From Spirodela intermedia (taxonomy: Eukaryota > Streptophyta > Magnoliopsida > Alismatales > Araceae): DNA of 64,000 nt. The stretch spans positions 2,535,669-2,599,668 of the forward strand of contig LR746276.1 of NCBI GenBank assembly GCA_902729315.2, written 5' to 3'. Below the pieces are notes generated by a model that saw nothing but the letters and a program-made list of their open reading frames with translations, was not told the DNA's origin and made no database searches. Position 1 is the first letter of the stretch. Every line of letters starts with the position of its first letter. A program made the position numbers and the translations under genes. Positions 1 to 11,308 of the stretch are shown here, piece by piece.

Positions 1-2050
1 ATGTGAGAAAATCGTGAAGCATCATATTGCATACGCCACATTCAATCTTCCTAATATCTCCTGTTTCTGTGTCCACACAGCTTCCGGGGGTTCCACCGTC
101 TTCCCACGATAATTTCCAGACTGTCCAACCGTCCTTCGACCTTCACCTGTCACCACAGGTTCTTCTTCTTGGAGAAAGTCCGTTGAATGCAGGGACCGAC
201 GGGGTTTCCGCCGTTTCTCAACTTCTAACATCTGGTCTCAATGTGCATGCAGATGGATGCTGAAAAATTTAACACAGCTTTGAATATTACCAGGAATTGT
301 CTACGGCTCTTCTGGCAGTTTCGCCTGTTGGACCTAAATGACAGTTCAGGATTCAATCATGTTTTTGAAACTGCATAGCATGTCTTTAAAATTTAGCACT
401 AACCTAGCAAATCACCAATACAGTTCTCTACGAGCATCTACTTCCGTTTTTGAGGATAAGGAAAATAATGAAACGACATGCGGAAGTCAAGGTTATTACC
501 ATCAATATCATCTCCCGATGTTTCTCCATGTGGCTTCAGTAATGACGGACTATATCTCTATCCTTTTTCTTTTTTTGAGAACAGATACTCAGCACTGCCA
601 CCCCACGGGTACTTTCAAAGGCCTGCGAGTTCTCCATTATGGAGATAACAGTTCGCGCTTGACTTCATGCTCAGGCGTGGGGCAGGGAGACTCTCCAGAT
701 GACTTATATCGTCAGTGTAATTTCATGGGGCGATGGCTACGGTTTCCTTGTGGATATGTTACGGTCGCCAAGGCCAAATTCTTTAAAGACCAATAAAAAT
801 ATACTGGGCCTCCATTACGATAAGACGGTTCACTGCTGCGCCAAGTTCACTGAGGAACTTCTAAGTCCTTGTTACGAGATTCAACAGGTTCCTAATTTGG
901 AGTAAACTAAACATGACCCGCCTCCAGGTGAGCTATGGTCACCAACCATTGAAACATGAAACGGATGATACCTGACATAAAAATAAAGGCAGCATACATT
1001 ATTTTTTGAATCTCGCTAGAGAGTAAGAAGAGACATCAATCATAAGATGCTGCATATAAAGGATGTCCTATAGTTTAAAACATCACATATCCGACCCGAA
1101 ATAATCGATTTTATCTGGATGATCGCCGTTAACAACAGTTGTAGCCATAAAAGTAAGAAATACAAGTTAATATGCATATCACAAACAAAGATCTTCTCAG
1201 TTTTGACTTCAAGTATAGTAAATTCCATAACACATGTTCATCGCAAAGCGGCTTATCTTAGCATATTAAATCATAATCTGCAAGTAACAGATAATGAATC
1301 TATGATTCTCACACTAGCCCGCATTAATTAGATTTCTAAACGAGAAATATTTCTAAATGTAAAATACTTTCCAGTGTACTCGTGTAATCTTGCTGCTGAC
1401 CGGGAGAATAAGCTTCGCTCCGTCGATGCCTAACATAACACATCACCATTCGAGTTGCGTGCTAGCATCAGCATCAGTTTTCCATAATCAGAAAAATAAC
1501 GAAAAGAAAACTGGAAGTAAGGCTATTATCGTGGAAGGAAAGGTACCATCCAAGATTTACGCATATGGGTAAGCTACTTAGCCATTATTTTTCTGTCTTG
1601 ATAAGAATAAATAGTCAGCACAGCAACTCTACGGCTATTTTCCAAGGCCTTATAGCTCTTCATCACAGGCATGCACAGTTAAAGCTTCGCTTTATTCCGT
1701 AGCGGGAGGCTGGGAGAGTCTGGTTGATCCCGCGGGACATCAATAGAAATGCGAGGCCAGATAATAGGAGTCCTTATAATTTTAATTTGTTACTGTTTGG
1801 TATGCGTGGATAACGCTGACCACAACCATTGCCTTTATTGCGAAAATAATGCTCTCGAGTGGATCAACGATGGCTTGATTTGGCATGCTCTGACACTGCT
1901 CAAATCCCTGGTACAATATTCACTATGTTCCTTGTTTCCAGTATACTCAGATAAACAGCCTCAAGATCATGTTTTTTTTCTGATCCCTAAATGAAAGAAC
2001 GGTCATACTTTACGTATATAACTGAAACAGGTTATTGTCACGGAATCACA
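1..2050. other. Spacer with a weak, diverged internal duplication
   Basis: No gene is recognised here. Short open frames occur on both strands but none has a known motif or a convincing splice pattern. Sequence around 400-720 resembles 1425-1735 in the same orientation: both carry a run around GCATC-ACTTCCG/CAGTTTTC, then a GAAAATAA-rich stretch with GGAAGTAAGG/GGAAGTCAAGG, then CAGCAC, an AAGGCCT-containing stretch, and GGGAG-CTGGGAGAGTCT/GGGCAGGGAGACTCT. This suggests an old tandem duplication of about 1 kb. Identity is low, so the relationship is tentative. Confidence 0.35.
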
Positions 2051-4099
2051 ACCAAGAGTAAAAGAATGTGTCTGAGAAGTTGACCATATTACAAAAATGA
2101 ATATTATACCTATAAAGACGACTTAATCCGATTGAGATTTGTTGATTATCAGTCGGACTGTCTCAGATCTGTCCATAAAATGTAAGCGTAATTGATGAAA
2201 ATACGAGGTGAATTTAACGTAAAATCTATGTGGTTCATGGCAAGACGCCCATCAATAGCAGGACGTTACTGATGATTTCCTAAAAATTTAGCTACAAGAT
2301 TACTTCAGAAAGCATAAATAGAAAAAAAAAATTCCTACATACGAAATCTAAGCCTTTGCTCTGAATACATTAGTAAAACTGACATGATAAAATATTTAAA
2401 ATTAAAATTATTGCACGTGGTACCCATGATATTTACTTTCTAATATGATCTTATCTACATGAATTACGACCAATAAAAACATTAATTACTGTAATTCTTT
2501 AGAAGAGGACAGCGCCTTCATATTCCATGTGGCTAGATAGCCTTGAACAGTGCAGCCATTATTTCTTTGTTGAAGCTTTAAAATGACGAAGAATTAAAGG
2601 GGCTAATTGCAAGAAATTGATACTCAAATTTTGTAATGTTGCTTCGTTATTACTAGTGTGAGGGAGATAATATGCACAGCTATTAAAACCACCTTTTCTA
2701 GGATCAGATTTCTCAACATTTCATATTCGATTTTCCTTTGCTTTTGTCGCGTGAACCTTTGTGTTAACTAGTAAGTAATTAGTGGGATCACTAAGTGACT
2801 GAGTCATTTAACATGTTATGTTACTACCTGGAATCACACAGAATCTGGTGCAAGGAAATTATAATTAAAATTCATATTAAATCAACATAAAACAAGGGTG
2901 GATTATTTAGTACGAATTGATATTAGATAACTTAAATCATATGTCATATGAGCAGAAGCAACAAAATGTGAAACTATTTCAAAATTATACTTTGGGGCAA
3001 AAATTATGGACAAAAGTTGTGTGAAACATTAATATTTGTCTATTACAACCAAAAAGTAAATCAATTCACACTTCATCATTAATACAGTAGCACAAAAACA
3101 AAAGTTAGATGAAAACAACCTCGAAACAATAATAGGTAGCATATGAAAGAATAAGTAACTACAAAGTACAAAAAGATTCTTACATGATGAAATTACAACC
3201 TCCAGACTTTAGATGCATTACTTTGGTTGGTGCAGCATCCTTTAGGTAAAGTTCAAAATATACATTGCAGAATACCACTACTTTAAATGCTCTTTGTTTT
3301 TCTTTGGCAATCATGTCATAGACTCATTCATCATATCAAATGATGATACTCTTTCAATCATTTTTTACTTTATTATCAGAATCATTCAAACTTGCACACT
3401 GGTGATAGACAGATGTTTATGGACTGATAGATAACAGGATAATGACATTTTTATACAAGATAGTTTCCAGAAGAATCAAATCCAATCCGATGATGATATG
3501 TTCATGACTCTTTCAGTGTGATTGTTCTCCATAGGGTATGAAAGGTAAGGAATAATGGATGACATGTGTTGAGAATTGGTACCTCCTATTTAATTTCTAA
3601 AAAAGATAGGCATTGGGAAAAAAAGACAACTAATTCAGGTACGTATTAAATTAGTATGAATAAGAAAATGTTAGATGGGCAAAATGGCCATGATGAATGC
3701 TCTCAAAGAAGTGTGCATTTCTAAGTTGAGTTGAATCACCAAGTACATAACTTGAGACAAAATTGAGATATTTTATATTAGCACGATGAGCTTAGATTCC
3801 ATGAAATGTTACATCATTCCATTTTGATGCACATATTATAGGAATAAAAAGGTACCTTATTTACCTACTCATTGCTTCTACAAAGTAAAAAATGACAACA
3901 GTTTGTCTATTTGCCGACGTTACAGCTAGGATCAAGGTACCTTCACATGTAATTAGAAGTTGTAAAAAATATAATAAAGATCTTAGGATATTGAAGTGAA
4001 TGGTTTCTTTCTATGAGGACAAGTTGAGTAAAAGAGGAAGCTTAACCATTAGAAATTTGCACTTAAATCTTCTTAAGAGAATTTAAATAATAAAATAGA
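2051..4099. other. AT-rich spacer
   Basis: About 2 kb of AT-rich DNA with no long open frame, no recognisable protein motif and no clear terminal repeats. I see nothing functional in it. Confidence 0.6.
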
Positions 4100-4103
4100 T
4101 TAA

Positions 4104-4760
4104 ATTTATAAGGTTGAGTCACTATTGGAAAGCTCGTCTAGAAGACTCTTTAATAAATCCAGAAATCTCAACCAGTAGAATTCAAAATAAGTGGGATATA
4201 ATCAAATCAATATTTTTCAATAACGTAATGGAAAACACATAGTCAAGTTTGTAGTGTGAAATTGATCCAAATCAATGACTTGACCAGTTTTGGTTAGGTC
4301 AGATGTGTTAGTATGCTATCTTCTAAAGTGTGATGTGTCAGCTCAACATCTTTTGATACATCATGATCCTTTGGTTTTTCCAAATCCTCTAACTTTTGAG
4401 CATTCTTTATTTGAGAGACTGACACTAAAATATTCTCAAGAAAATTTTGATGACAAAATACATGACATTTTATAAGATTGAGACACTATTGGAAGTTCAT
4501 TTGAAGAACTTTTATAGAGCCCAAAATCCCAACCATTGAAATTCAAATTAGTGTTTGATCATTCAAAGATTTTTTGTTATTAACACAGTCAATTTTGCAG
4601 TCAAATAGGTCCAAATTCACAACTTACTAGCTTTTGATCAGGCAAAACATGTTAGCATGTTATCTTCTTACATGTTGTGATTTTGCAATGCATCATGATT
4701 TATGACAGGTCCGCCCATGATAGTTTGCCTTTTTTGGATCTTCTAACATGGTAGGATCCT
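4104..4760. repeat. Diverged tandem duplication, unit about 365 bp
   Basis: Two neighbouring copies, about 4104-4400 and 4468-4760, share the same order of landmarks: TATAAG-TTGAG-CACTATTGGAA, AGAA-CTCTTTAATA/CTTTTATAGA, CAACCA-TAGAATTCAAA/TTGAAATTCAAA, a CAGTCAA/TAGTCAA stretch, GATCCAAAT/GGTCCAAAT, GTTAG-ATG-TATCTTCT, then CATCATGAT and TCTAAC. The second copy is slightly shorter and diverged. No coding potential or terminal inverted repeats were seen, so this looks like a simple old duplication of non-coding DNA. Confidence 0.65.
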
Positions 4761-7700
4761 CTATCCTCATTAGATACACCTATCACAAGTCATTACATTT
4801 TCTTTTTTCTATCTACAGAATAACTAATGAGTGGTTAGTAATTTTGCCATGTATGCCTTGAGGATTTTAATGTTTCCATGTCTTTCTAGAAAATTTCAAA
4901 TTCCATTACCCAATGCCATGTGTGATCCTTATTTTGATGTTTTGCACTTTAATCTTGCCTCAAATGATCACCACTAGTCATGTGCACATATCACACAACC
5001 TTTTGACTTTGAGTATGATATTGGCATATGGCACTGAGTGATGCTACGTGTTGTCTCGATTTAAACATTTTTAGCATTGATTTTTTATTGTTTGATTGTC
5101 CCATGTTATTTATTTATCACTTGTCCATCTCTCTTGTGATTGTTACATCTTACTTGTCCAGTCAATAGTGATGTCTCTTGTTATGTTGATTGACTTTTCC
5201 AAGTGTTACTTGACTATTTGTACTTGCCAAATGTCATGTGCTAAGTTATATTTATGAGTCAATATATAATATCCTCTAATCACAAATGGGTCAACCCATA
5301 GTGGGTGACACAATTATAAAAGTAAGTCAATATGCTTTTATAGTGGGTCAACACATGGGTCTACAAACCTTTTGTCTCATTTTCTTTTTACCATTGTTTT
5401 ACTTAAAAATGGCAAAAGTAATTTTACTCAAATGACTTTTGACATCTATTTTTCTCATTTTATACATAGAAAAAAAAAACTAAAAAATAGAACTAAAATT
5501 TTAAATAGAAAAAATAATTTAAAAAATAGAACTAAAAATTTAAATCTTGATTAATATATTATTGCCTTTTGACATTTTCCATACTTATATCTATGTATCA
5601 ATTTTTTCACATCAAAATAATGAGAACCAATATCCTTATTCTATGATAGTAAAAAAAATCCATTGACTCTTGATTGACATTGGCCACTTGCCTCAACAAG
5701 TTTAAAATCATGATGAAGTGCAGAAAATGTTTTTGGAGTTATATTACTATGATTAATAATCATCACTAAGGTTTGCATGAAAATATTTTATCATAATCTG
5801 AATAATTCAAATCTCATTTGAAATGGACAAAAATATCTCATAACATTGTCTAGAATCTTGATTTTATTGATGACATGATTCAAAATATTAACCTAAACTA
5901 AAAATTTGCTAAAAACTATAACATTTGTAGATTAAATTATATATACATTAAAAGTTTTAATCGTTGGATTTTCTGATGGCTATCATATGACACATGAGAA
6001 AAGAGTTTTAATCCTTAGATCATCTTATTTTATTGGCTTAAAATATTTAATTCACAACATTTTGAATGTTTTGATTATAATTCATGGTAAATCAATTGAA
6101 TTAAGTTGATTTACATGAAAATCAAATTTATTTTACAATGTGGATTGGATTTTCACCCTTGTTGGTGAAACAGGTATAAAAAATATCAATCCAAGGAATT
6201 ATCTTCAGTCTACAAACTAGTTTGATGATGATTGAATCCTCTTACTATACTATTCTTTATTAGTTTTTAAGGATTTCAGTTTATTAATTTTTATTTAAGG
6301 CAATAATCTAGAAAAATTTACAAGTGAAAAAAAATGTTCAACAGCATTCTCCTCCCTTTTTTCAAAAGTTTTAACCTTCAATAATAGTGTATTGAACATC
6401 AATTTACATTTTATAATGTATTCAATATCTGAAAATCTCATGATGGGTAACTTTCTTCAATAAAATGAAATCCTTTCATAAAAACATATTAAACCACATA
6501 TTCACCAAGAGTCCACAATGCTGAACATTTCTTTACATGAAGTCTGGCTTGTTTGCAAGAATGATAACCTAATTATGATGTCTAAGTACACATCAGAGTT
6601 TGCAAAAATGATACAATTGTATCTTATTTTATGTTTTTATCATAATTAAATTTATTATGAAGTTTGGCTTGCATCTATTAAATGTTTTAAATAATCTATG
6701 GAAACTAGTTTTGTTGTAGAGATGGTAACCTAATTAAATTCCTAGGAAGTAATTCAAACATTAAAGTAGATCCTACTGAACATAATTATGAAATTTCAAT
6801 TTGACATTTGTGATATTTCTTGTTCTTAAAAGCTCTTTTGCTTTCACACTTTCAACATAGCTAGAAAACTCGCATTTTTTTCTTGTTACATCTAGTATCG
6901 CAACAATACACTCTTCTCTATCTGGAATTTTTTTAACTTTATAAATGTAATTCTCATGAAACATTCCTCTGAATTCATTTTATTCATAGTTTAGATATGT
7001 CGCATTAAGAAATACCAATCTAAGAAATTATTTGACTATGTTGGCATTAGTTTCAAGAGTAAGAAAAAAAATTATGTTAAAATGGAAAACATTGAAGGAC
7101 CATTGTTGACATATTGTTAATTTTGTCCCTTTTCAAAGAGAAAGTAAAGATATGTAGAAGTCTACAATAGGAATAACTTATTTTCATACTTTCAATAAAA
7201 AATCAAGGAAAAAAGTTTATCTTATTAGATTAATGGGATGAAATTTATAGAGAAGATATTGCCTTTGATTTTAAACATTTTGGGCAAACTTAGATTACTC
7301 CCCCATTTTCATTAGATTAGCATGTACAGGGAGAGATTTCCTTCTCGTTAAATATAGTAATGATATGTTCTAAGTCTATCAGAATATATATTTCTTCACC
7401 CAATTAGGGATTTATGACGAGAGAGAGATGGAGTTTGATTATGAATTCAAGCAAATTTCAGACATGCAACCAGTTAGAAAAGGAAAGGATGTGGAATCTA
7501 TCCTCAGATTACCTTTTTTGTCTATTTCCAATGCCGTCACATTGTTAAATCATGGAAAGATATGATCTATCTACCTTTTCTTACTCTCCATCCTTAATCC
7601 ACGTGCCAAGGCTAAGCACTCTCCTGCGACGATTGGACGCAACAAAAGACAAATGAAGGGTGGGAACGAACGAAGAGATAGTAAAATGAAGATATTGAAA

Positions 7701-7965
7701 GAGAAAGCATGGACATCTTGAATCAAATCTTTCCATCCTCACCTTCTGCAGCAGATTAGGAGATCTAGACCAAGATCAACTTTGTGCTTTTATAACCTTC
7801 AGATGTGCAGATCATTCTTCCGACCTTTGTGCCTGAGGTTAGAGAACATGAAACCTTCGCAATCACTCTTGTAGGATTGGAGAGAAACCCCTAGATGAGG
7901 AATCAAAGGAGTAATAGTAAATTATATCATATTTTTTATAATCTTATGTTCTTTTGTTTAAACAG
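4761..7965. other. AT-rich spacer, then upstream region of the NF-YC-like gene
   Basis: Strongly AT-rich with only short chance frames. The last 400 bp (about 7560-7960) is less AT-rich, includes CCAAT-type hexamers in reverse, and may be the 5' leader of the gene starting at 7966, whose first in-frame ATG directly follows an AAACAG acceptor-like site. A 5' UTR intron or an upstream coding exon therefore cannot be excluded. Confidence 0.5.
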
Positions 7966-8790
7966 ATGGAATGGATGAACGGTGAAGCCTACGACCTGCA
8001 GCTTATGGAGATAATGAGGATCTACTTACCATTCTTTTGGGAGCACCAGTTACATGACCTAAACAGTCCAGCAGGCAAGTGATATTTACCTATTATGGAC
8101 TACCATCATTTATTTCCAGAATTTTAATGCATGTATGTGTGTACACTCTTTTCATCATATACTTAGGCATGTTCATTAACTAGTTGGTGTAATGACTAGC
8201 TATTAGTGGGAAAATTCGTAGGAAGTGATATGTCCCTCTTTCTATAGATAAATGTACATATATATCTGTAGACATCTATATATTAGTAAAATAATTAAAA
8301 TTGGACAGAGTCTTGTAAACCTAATTATCATTGGCCATTGATCCATCAGTTGTATCCTTTCTAATTTGCGTTTCAGTCATGAAGAAGCAGGTGCTCCCAC
8401 TCTCAAGGATCAAGAGATTAATAAAAGAAAACCAAGAAATAAAGGTTCATAAAATGGTAAGTGGACTTCTTTCTCTTATTATCAAAAGAATCATAATATA
8501 TGTCATCAATATTTGATGATCTATTTCTGATTATTTTGAGGTATGGTCAGCTAAAAATCACACATCTTTTCTTTGTTTGGAAATAGAGGATCAGCGCAGG
8601 TACTCCACTACTGTTCTCGAAAGCCAGTGAATTATTTATAATGGAGGTCACATTTAGAGCTTGGTTACATGCTGAAATGAGCAACCGGCAATCAATAGAA
8701 ATAATTGATATTGCAGGAGGAATATCACAGGTCACTACCTACAGTTTCCTACAAAACATGATACAAAGGAGATGCCCCATTGGCATGTAG
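7966..8790 (+). CDS. NF-YC-like histone-fold protein (divergent CCAAT-binding factor subunit C)
   Basis: Exons 7966-8074, 8377-8456 and 8587-8790 join in frame to 130 residues. NF-YC pairs with NF-YB through a histone fold and, with NF-YA, binds CCAAT boxes in the nucleus. The product follows the NF-YC order: an aromatic FFWEHQL stretch (family: FWANQM), then LPLSRIKRLIKENQEIK (family: LPLARIKKIMKADEDVR), ISAGTPLLFSKASELFIMEV in place of ISAEAPVVFARACEMFILEL, FRAWLHAEMSNRQSI, and DIAGGISQ before a DFLVDIVPRDE-like end. It stops right after the fold, so the usual Gln-rich tail is absent; canonical proteins are 200 or more residues. Intron 1 uses a GC donor (AG/GCAAGT); intron 2 is GT-AG. The Glu of the conserved AEAP is replaced, and one residue is added at the exon 2/3 junction. 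The start is uncertain because the ATG lies at an acceptor-like site. It resembles fast-evolving plant NF-YC paralogues. A decaying copy is possible but no lesion is seen. Confidence 0.82.
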
Positions 8791-9760
8791 CTGGAGTTCT
8801 CTTAATCTACCTTCAAGGAAATGAGTATAGATATTCTTTAACCTTTCTTCATGATTAATGAACATAATATGACATTATTCTTTCTGTGTGACCAATAGAA
8901 TCGATCTTTTAATGAATCAAATGATGTTGCCATGTGTCCAAAGCACGCTATGCATAGCCTCCCAATAGCACTGACGATATTTGAAGGCTATTATTTCCAT
9001 GCCTAGTAACCTTGAAAAAGAATCGTCCAATAAGATAGCAGCATTCAAATATGGTTATTATTTTTAAGAGAGTAGTGACTGTAAGATAATACTAGACATT
9101 AATTTGACCTAGAACAACAAATAAATCATAGTTCTCCATCGCATACTATTACGTGAAATATATTTCCTAAGGTAATCATCTGAAAGAGGAAGACATTTCG
9201 ATGACAACAGTTCATCGATTATTTCCTAATTTTTTATGCCTATAATTATGATTCGTGATATTGTTTCCAACCTCGTCTGTTAAGTAAAGAAGAATTGCCT
9301 AAATCATATGGAGACAATCAAAGTGGTCAATCCTTCTATCTAGGATCGCCTTGGAATGACTGAGGAGAATCTAGTTAGGATGTATTACTCTATGATGCTA
9401 TATCTCCCTAATGACATTTACGCAGCAATACAAACAAGAGACTTTCCATATGTAAAAAGCTCAATTTCTGCATACGTTCTTGAATTGCAAACCATAAAGA
9501 AATGTGTAGATGAGTGCTCTATGTCCCTTGCTCCAGTGGAAGAAACTAAGAAGTGATAAATTCTCGCAGGTACATTCTAATTACAATGCAATATTCCTGA
9601 TAATCATTCTTTAAATTTGCCTTACGAATTACTTATACGTCTCACTCTTACCTAGATAGTCCAATAGAGAACTAACCCGGTCAAGACAACAAATGATCAT
9701 CCAAAAATGAAGGTAGATGCGACAACTAAAATGTTTGAATCATATCTATTAAATGTAATA

Positions 9761-9778
9761 AGAGAGAGAGAGAGAGAG
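9761..9778. repeat. (AG)9 microsatellite
   Basis: Perfect dinucleotide run in the spacer. Confidence 0.95.
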
Positions 9779-9948
9779 TAACCCAAATTGGTCGAAAGCA
9801 ACCACATTAGAGGAAGATTAACATCAAGGGGCAGATGGACATCAGATCTCGTCAAATTCTTCTGCCAATTCTACATTTCCCTCATTATCCTCATAATGTG
9901 ACACAAGCTAGAGTTGCCTTCCATTATTCTCATTCTCCATACCAATTT

Positions 9949-9974
9949 CTCTCTCTCTCTCTCTCTCTCTCTCT
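9949..9974. repeat. (CT)n microsatellite
   Basis: Perfect CT run of about 26 bp followed by short TTGC repeats. Confidence 0.95.
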
Positions 9975-10574
9975 TGCTTGCTTGCTCACCGCCTGCTCTC
10001 TCTCTTATCTATTGTGGGCTCCATGGAAGTTTCTACACACTACATCAAACTTGGGTTACAACACTTTAAGATTTTGAATGGGCACCTACTTAGCTATGGT
10101 CTATTCATCTTTAATGGGCTTGATGCTATTATTGGATTTTTGGTGTCAATGTACTTTGTCTATAGTCTCTTGTTTATATCTTATATGCTGTCCGACTAAA
10201 ACAGATGAAAGATAATTAGAACTTTAGTGATACTTAAAAGTTATTAGGTTTGTGAATTATATTTATACTATATTATCTATGGTGATTGAGAAGATGAAGC
10301 TTTGGATCAATTTTCCCAACAAGTGACCAAGTGCAAGCTTTATATTTTTAAGTATTTGCATTCATGAATCTCATGACTTGCCTTTCTTTGGAGTGAATAA
10401 GTACTATAGACCTTGAATATTAGAAGAATTGAGTATCCTATATGGATATCAAAATATGTAATTCAGAGTGGAGAATTATTTGATAGTAAAAATGAAGTAC
10501 AAAAATAAAATAATTGCATGTGGCACCAAGATTTTATCATTCCAACTAATCACAAATCCATTATACTCTCAAGG

Positions 10575-10579
10575 TTTCT
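10575..10579. repeat. Target-site duplication (left) of gypsy element
   Basis: TTTCT directly before the 5' LTR; identical to 17764-17768. Confidence 0.92.
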
Positions 10580-10584
10580 TGTTA

Positions 10585-10690
10585 CACAGCACCCGCACAC
10601 GGAATGGCACCCACGCACGGCATGGCCCCCACACACGGCATGGCACCCACGTGTGGCATGGCACTGACACAAAGCACAGCACCCAATATA
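10585..10690. repeat. Minisatellite inside the gypsy LTR
   Basis: Several imperfect units of about 17 bp built on CACCCACGCACGGCATGG. The matching array in the 3' LTR spans about 17300-17490 and is longer. In translation the units give His-Gly-Thr repeats, which are not a protein. Confidence 0.85.
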
Positions 10691-10801
10691 AGGGCTCAAC
10701 AATAGAGGATGACATCACAAGCTTAACACTAGCCAACAAAGGAAGACCATTACCTTAAAGGGGTGGGATCCAAACCTTAATCCCACATCAGAATTAAAGG
10801 G

Positions 10802-10806
10802 AGGAC
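10802..10806. repeat. Target-site duplication (left) of nested solo LTR
   Basis: AGGAC; repeated at 12485-12489. The uninterrupted 3' LTR of the host element has a single GACGAC-type site at the matching position. Confidence 0.93.
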
Positions 10807-10810
10807 TGAT

Positions 10811-10882
10811 AAGTCTTCATTATCATGAGTTAATAATTAGTAAATAATATAGTTTTAGCCTTAACTCATGATAAATAGACTT
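10811..10882. other. Inverted repeat (hairpin) at the start of the family A LTR
   Basis: Arms TTATCATGAGTTAA (10820-10833) and TTAACTCATGATAA (10861-10874) are perfect 14 bp inverted repeats. AAGTCT (10811-10816) and AGACTT (10877-10882) extend the stem after a small bulge. The loop is AT-rich, about 27 nt. The same stem is intact in the copy at 63118-63189. Confidence 0.9.
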
Positions 10883-11202
10883 ATATTTGTGTTAAAGCAT
10901 GAAAAGTGGTTTTCAGTTGATTAACGTGAATTTTTGGGTAATTATGTGATTTTATACGATTTTTACAGTCTTAGTTTTGAGATAAATGAAGAACAAGAAA
11001 TAAAAATAAAAATATTGCAAAATGGGAGAATCCGCCGGCCAGCCGGGCCCGCAAGCGGGTCGGAAGCGCAGTCGGGGAGTAGCCGCGAGCAGGGGACTCG
11101 AGCGGCATGCTTGGATCGATAGGGGCACGTGTGCGCCACTCCCCTTCCACGTCACCGGTGGTCAGCCGGCTGAGGGGCAAGGAGTGATCGTACACGCGAG
11201 AG

Positions 11203-11308
11203 GACTTTGCTATATATTCGCCCGAATAATCCGCGCACAACCAATGTGGGACTAAATCCACCTTGTAAGGGGCGGGCGACCGCCGCGGGTTCGAATCCTC
11301 CCAGAGTC
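11203..11308 (+). other. tRNA-like B box with pairing flanks in the LTR
   Basis: GGTTCGAATCC at 11288-11298 matches the RNA polymerase III B-box consensus (GGTTCGANTCC) exactly. GACTTTG (11203-11209) can pair over seven positions, with one G-U, with CAGAGTC (11302-11308) just after the B box, like an acceptor stem. The interval of 106 bp is long for a tRNA and I see no good A box, so this is a tRNA-like relic or chance, not a tRNA gene. Confidence 0.35.

Larger units (their letters stand above)
8791..10574. other. Spacer between the NF-YC-like gene and the gypsy element
   Basis: Contains an open frame at 9356-9556 (66 residues, Met-Thr-Glu-Glu-Asn start, Lys-Lys end) that matches no family I recognise and may be chance or an unlinked exon. 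Also holds two microsatellites at 9761 and 9949. Nothing else is supported. Confidence 0.45.

Noticed and set aside
10468-10758. Open frame with HGTHARHG-type repeats, and similar ones at 17225-17556
   Set aside because: These are translations of the 17 bp minisatellite inside the gypsy LTRs, shared by both LTRs and lacking any gene context.
11203-11308. A functional tRNA gene
   Set aside because: The B box is perfect, but there is no acceptable A box or anticodon arm and the span is too long; kept only as a tRNA-like relic.
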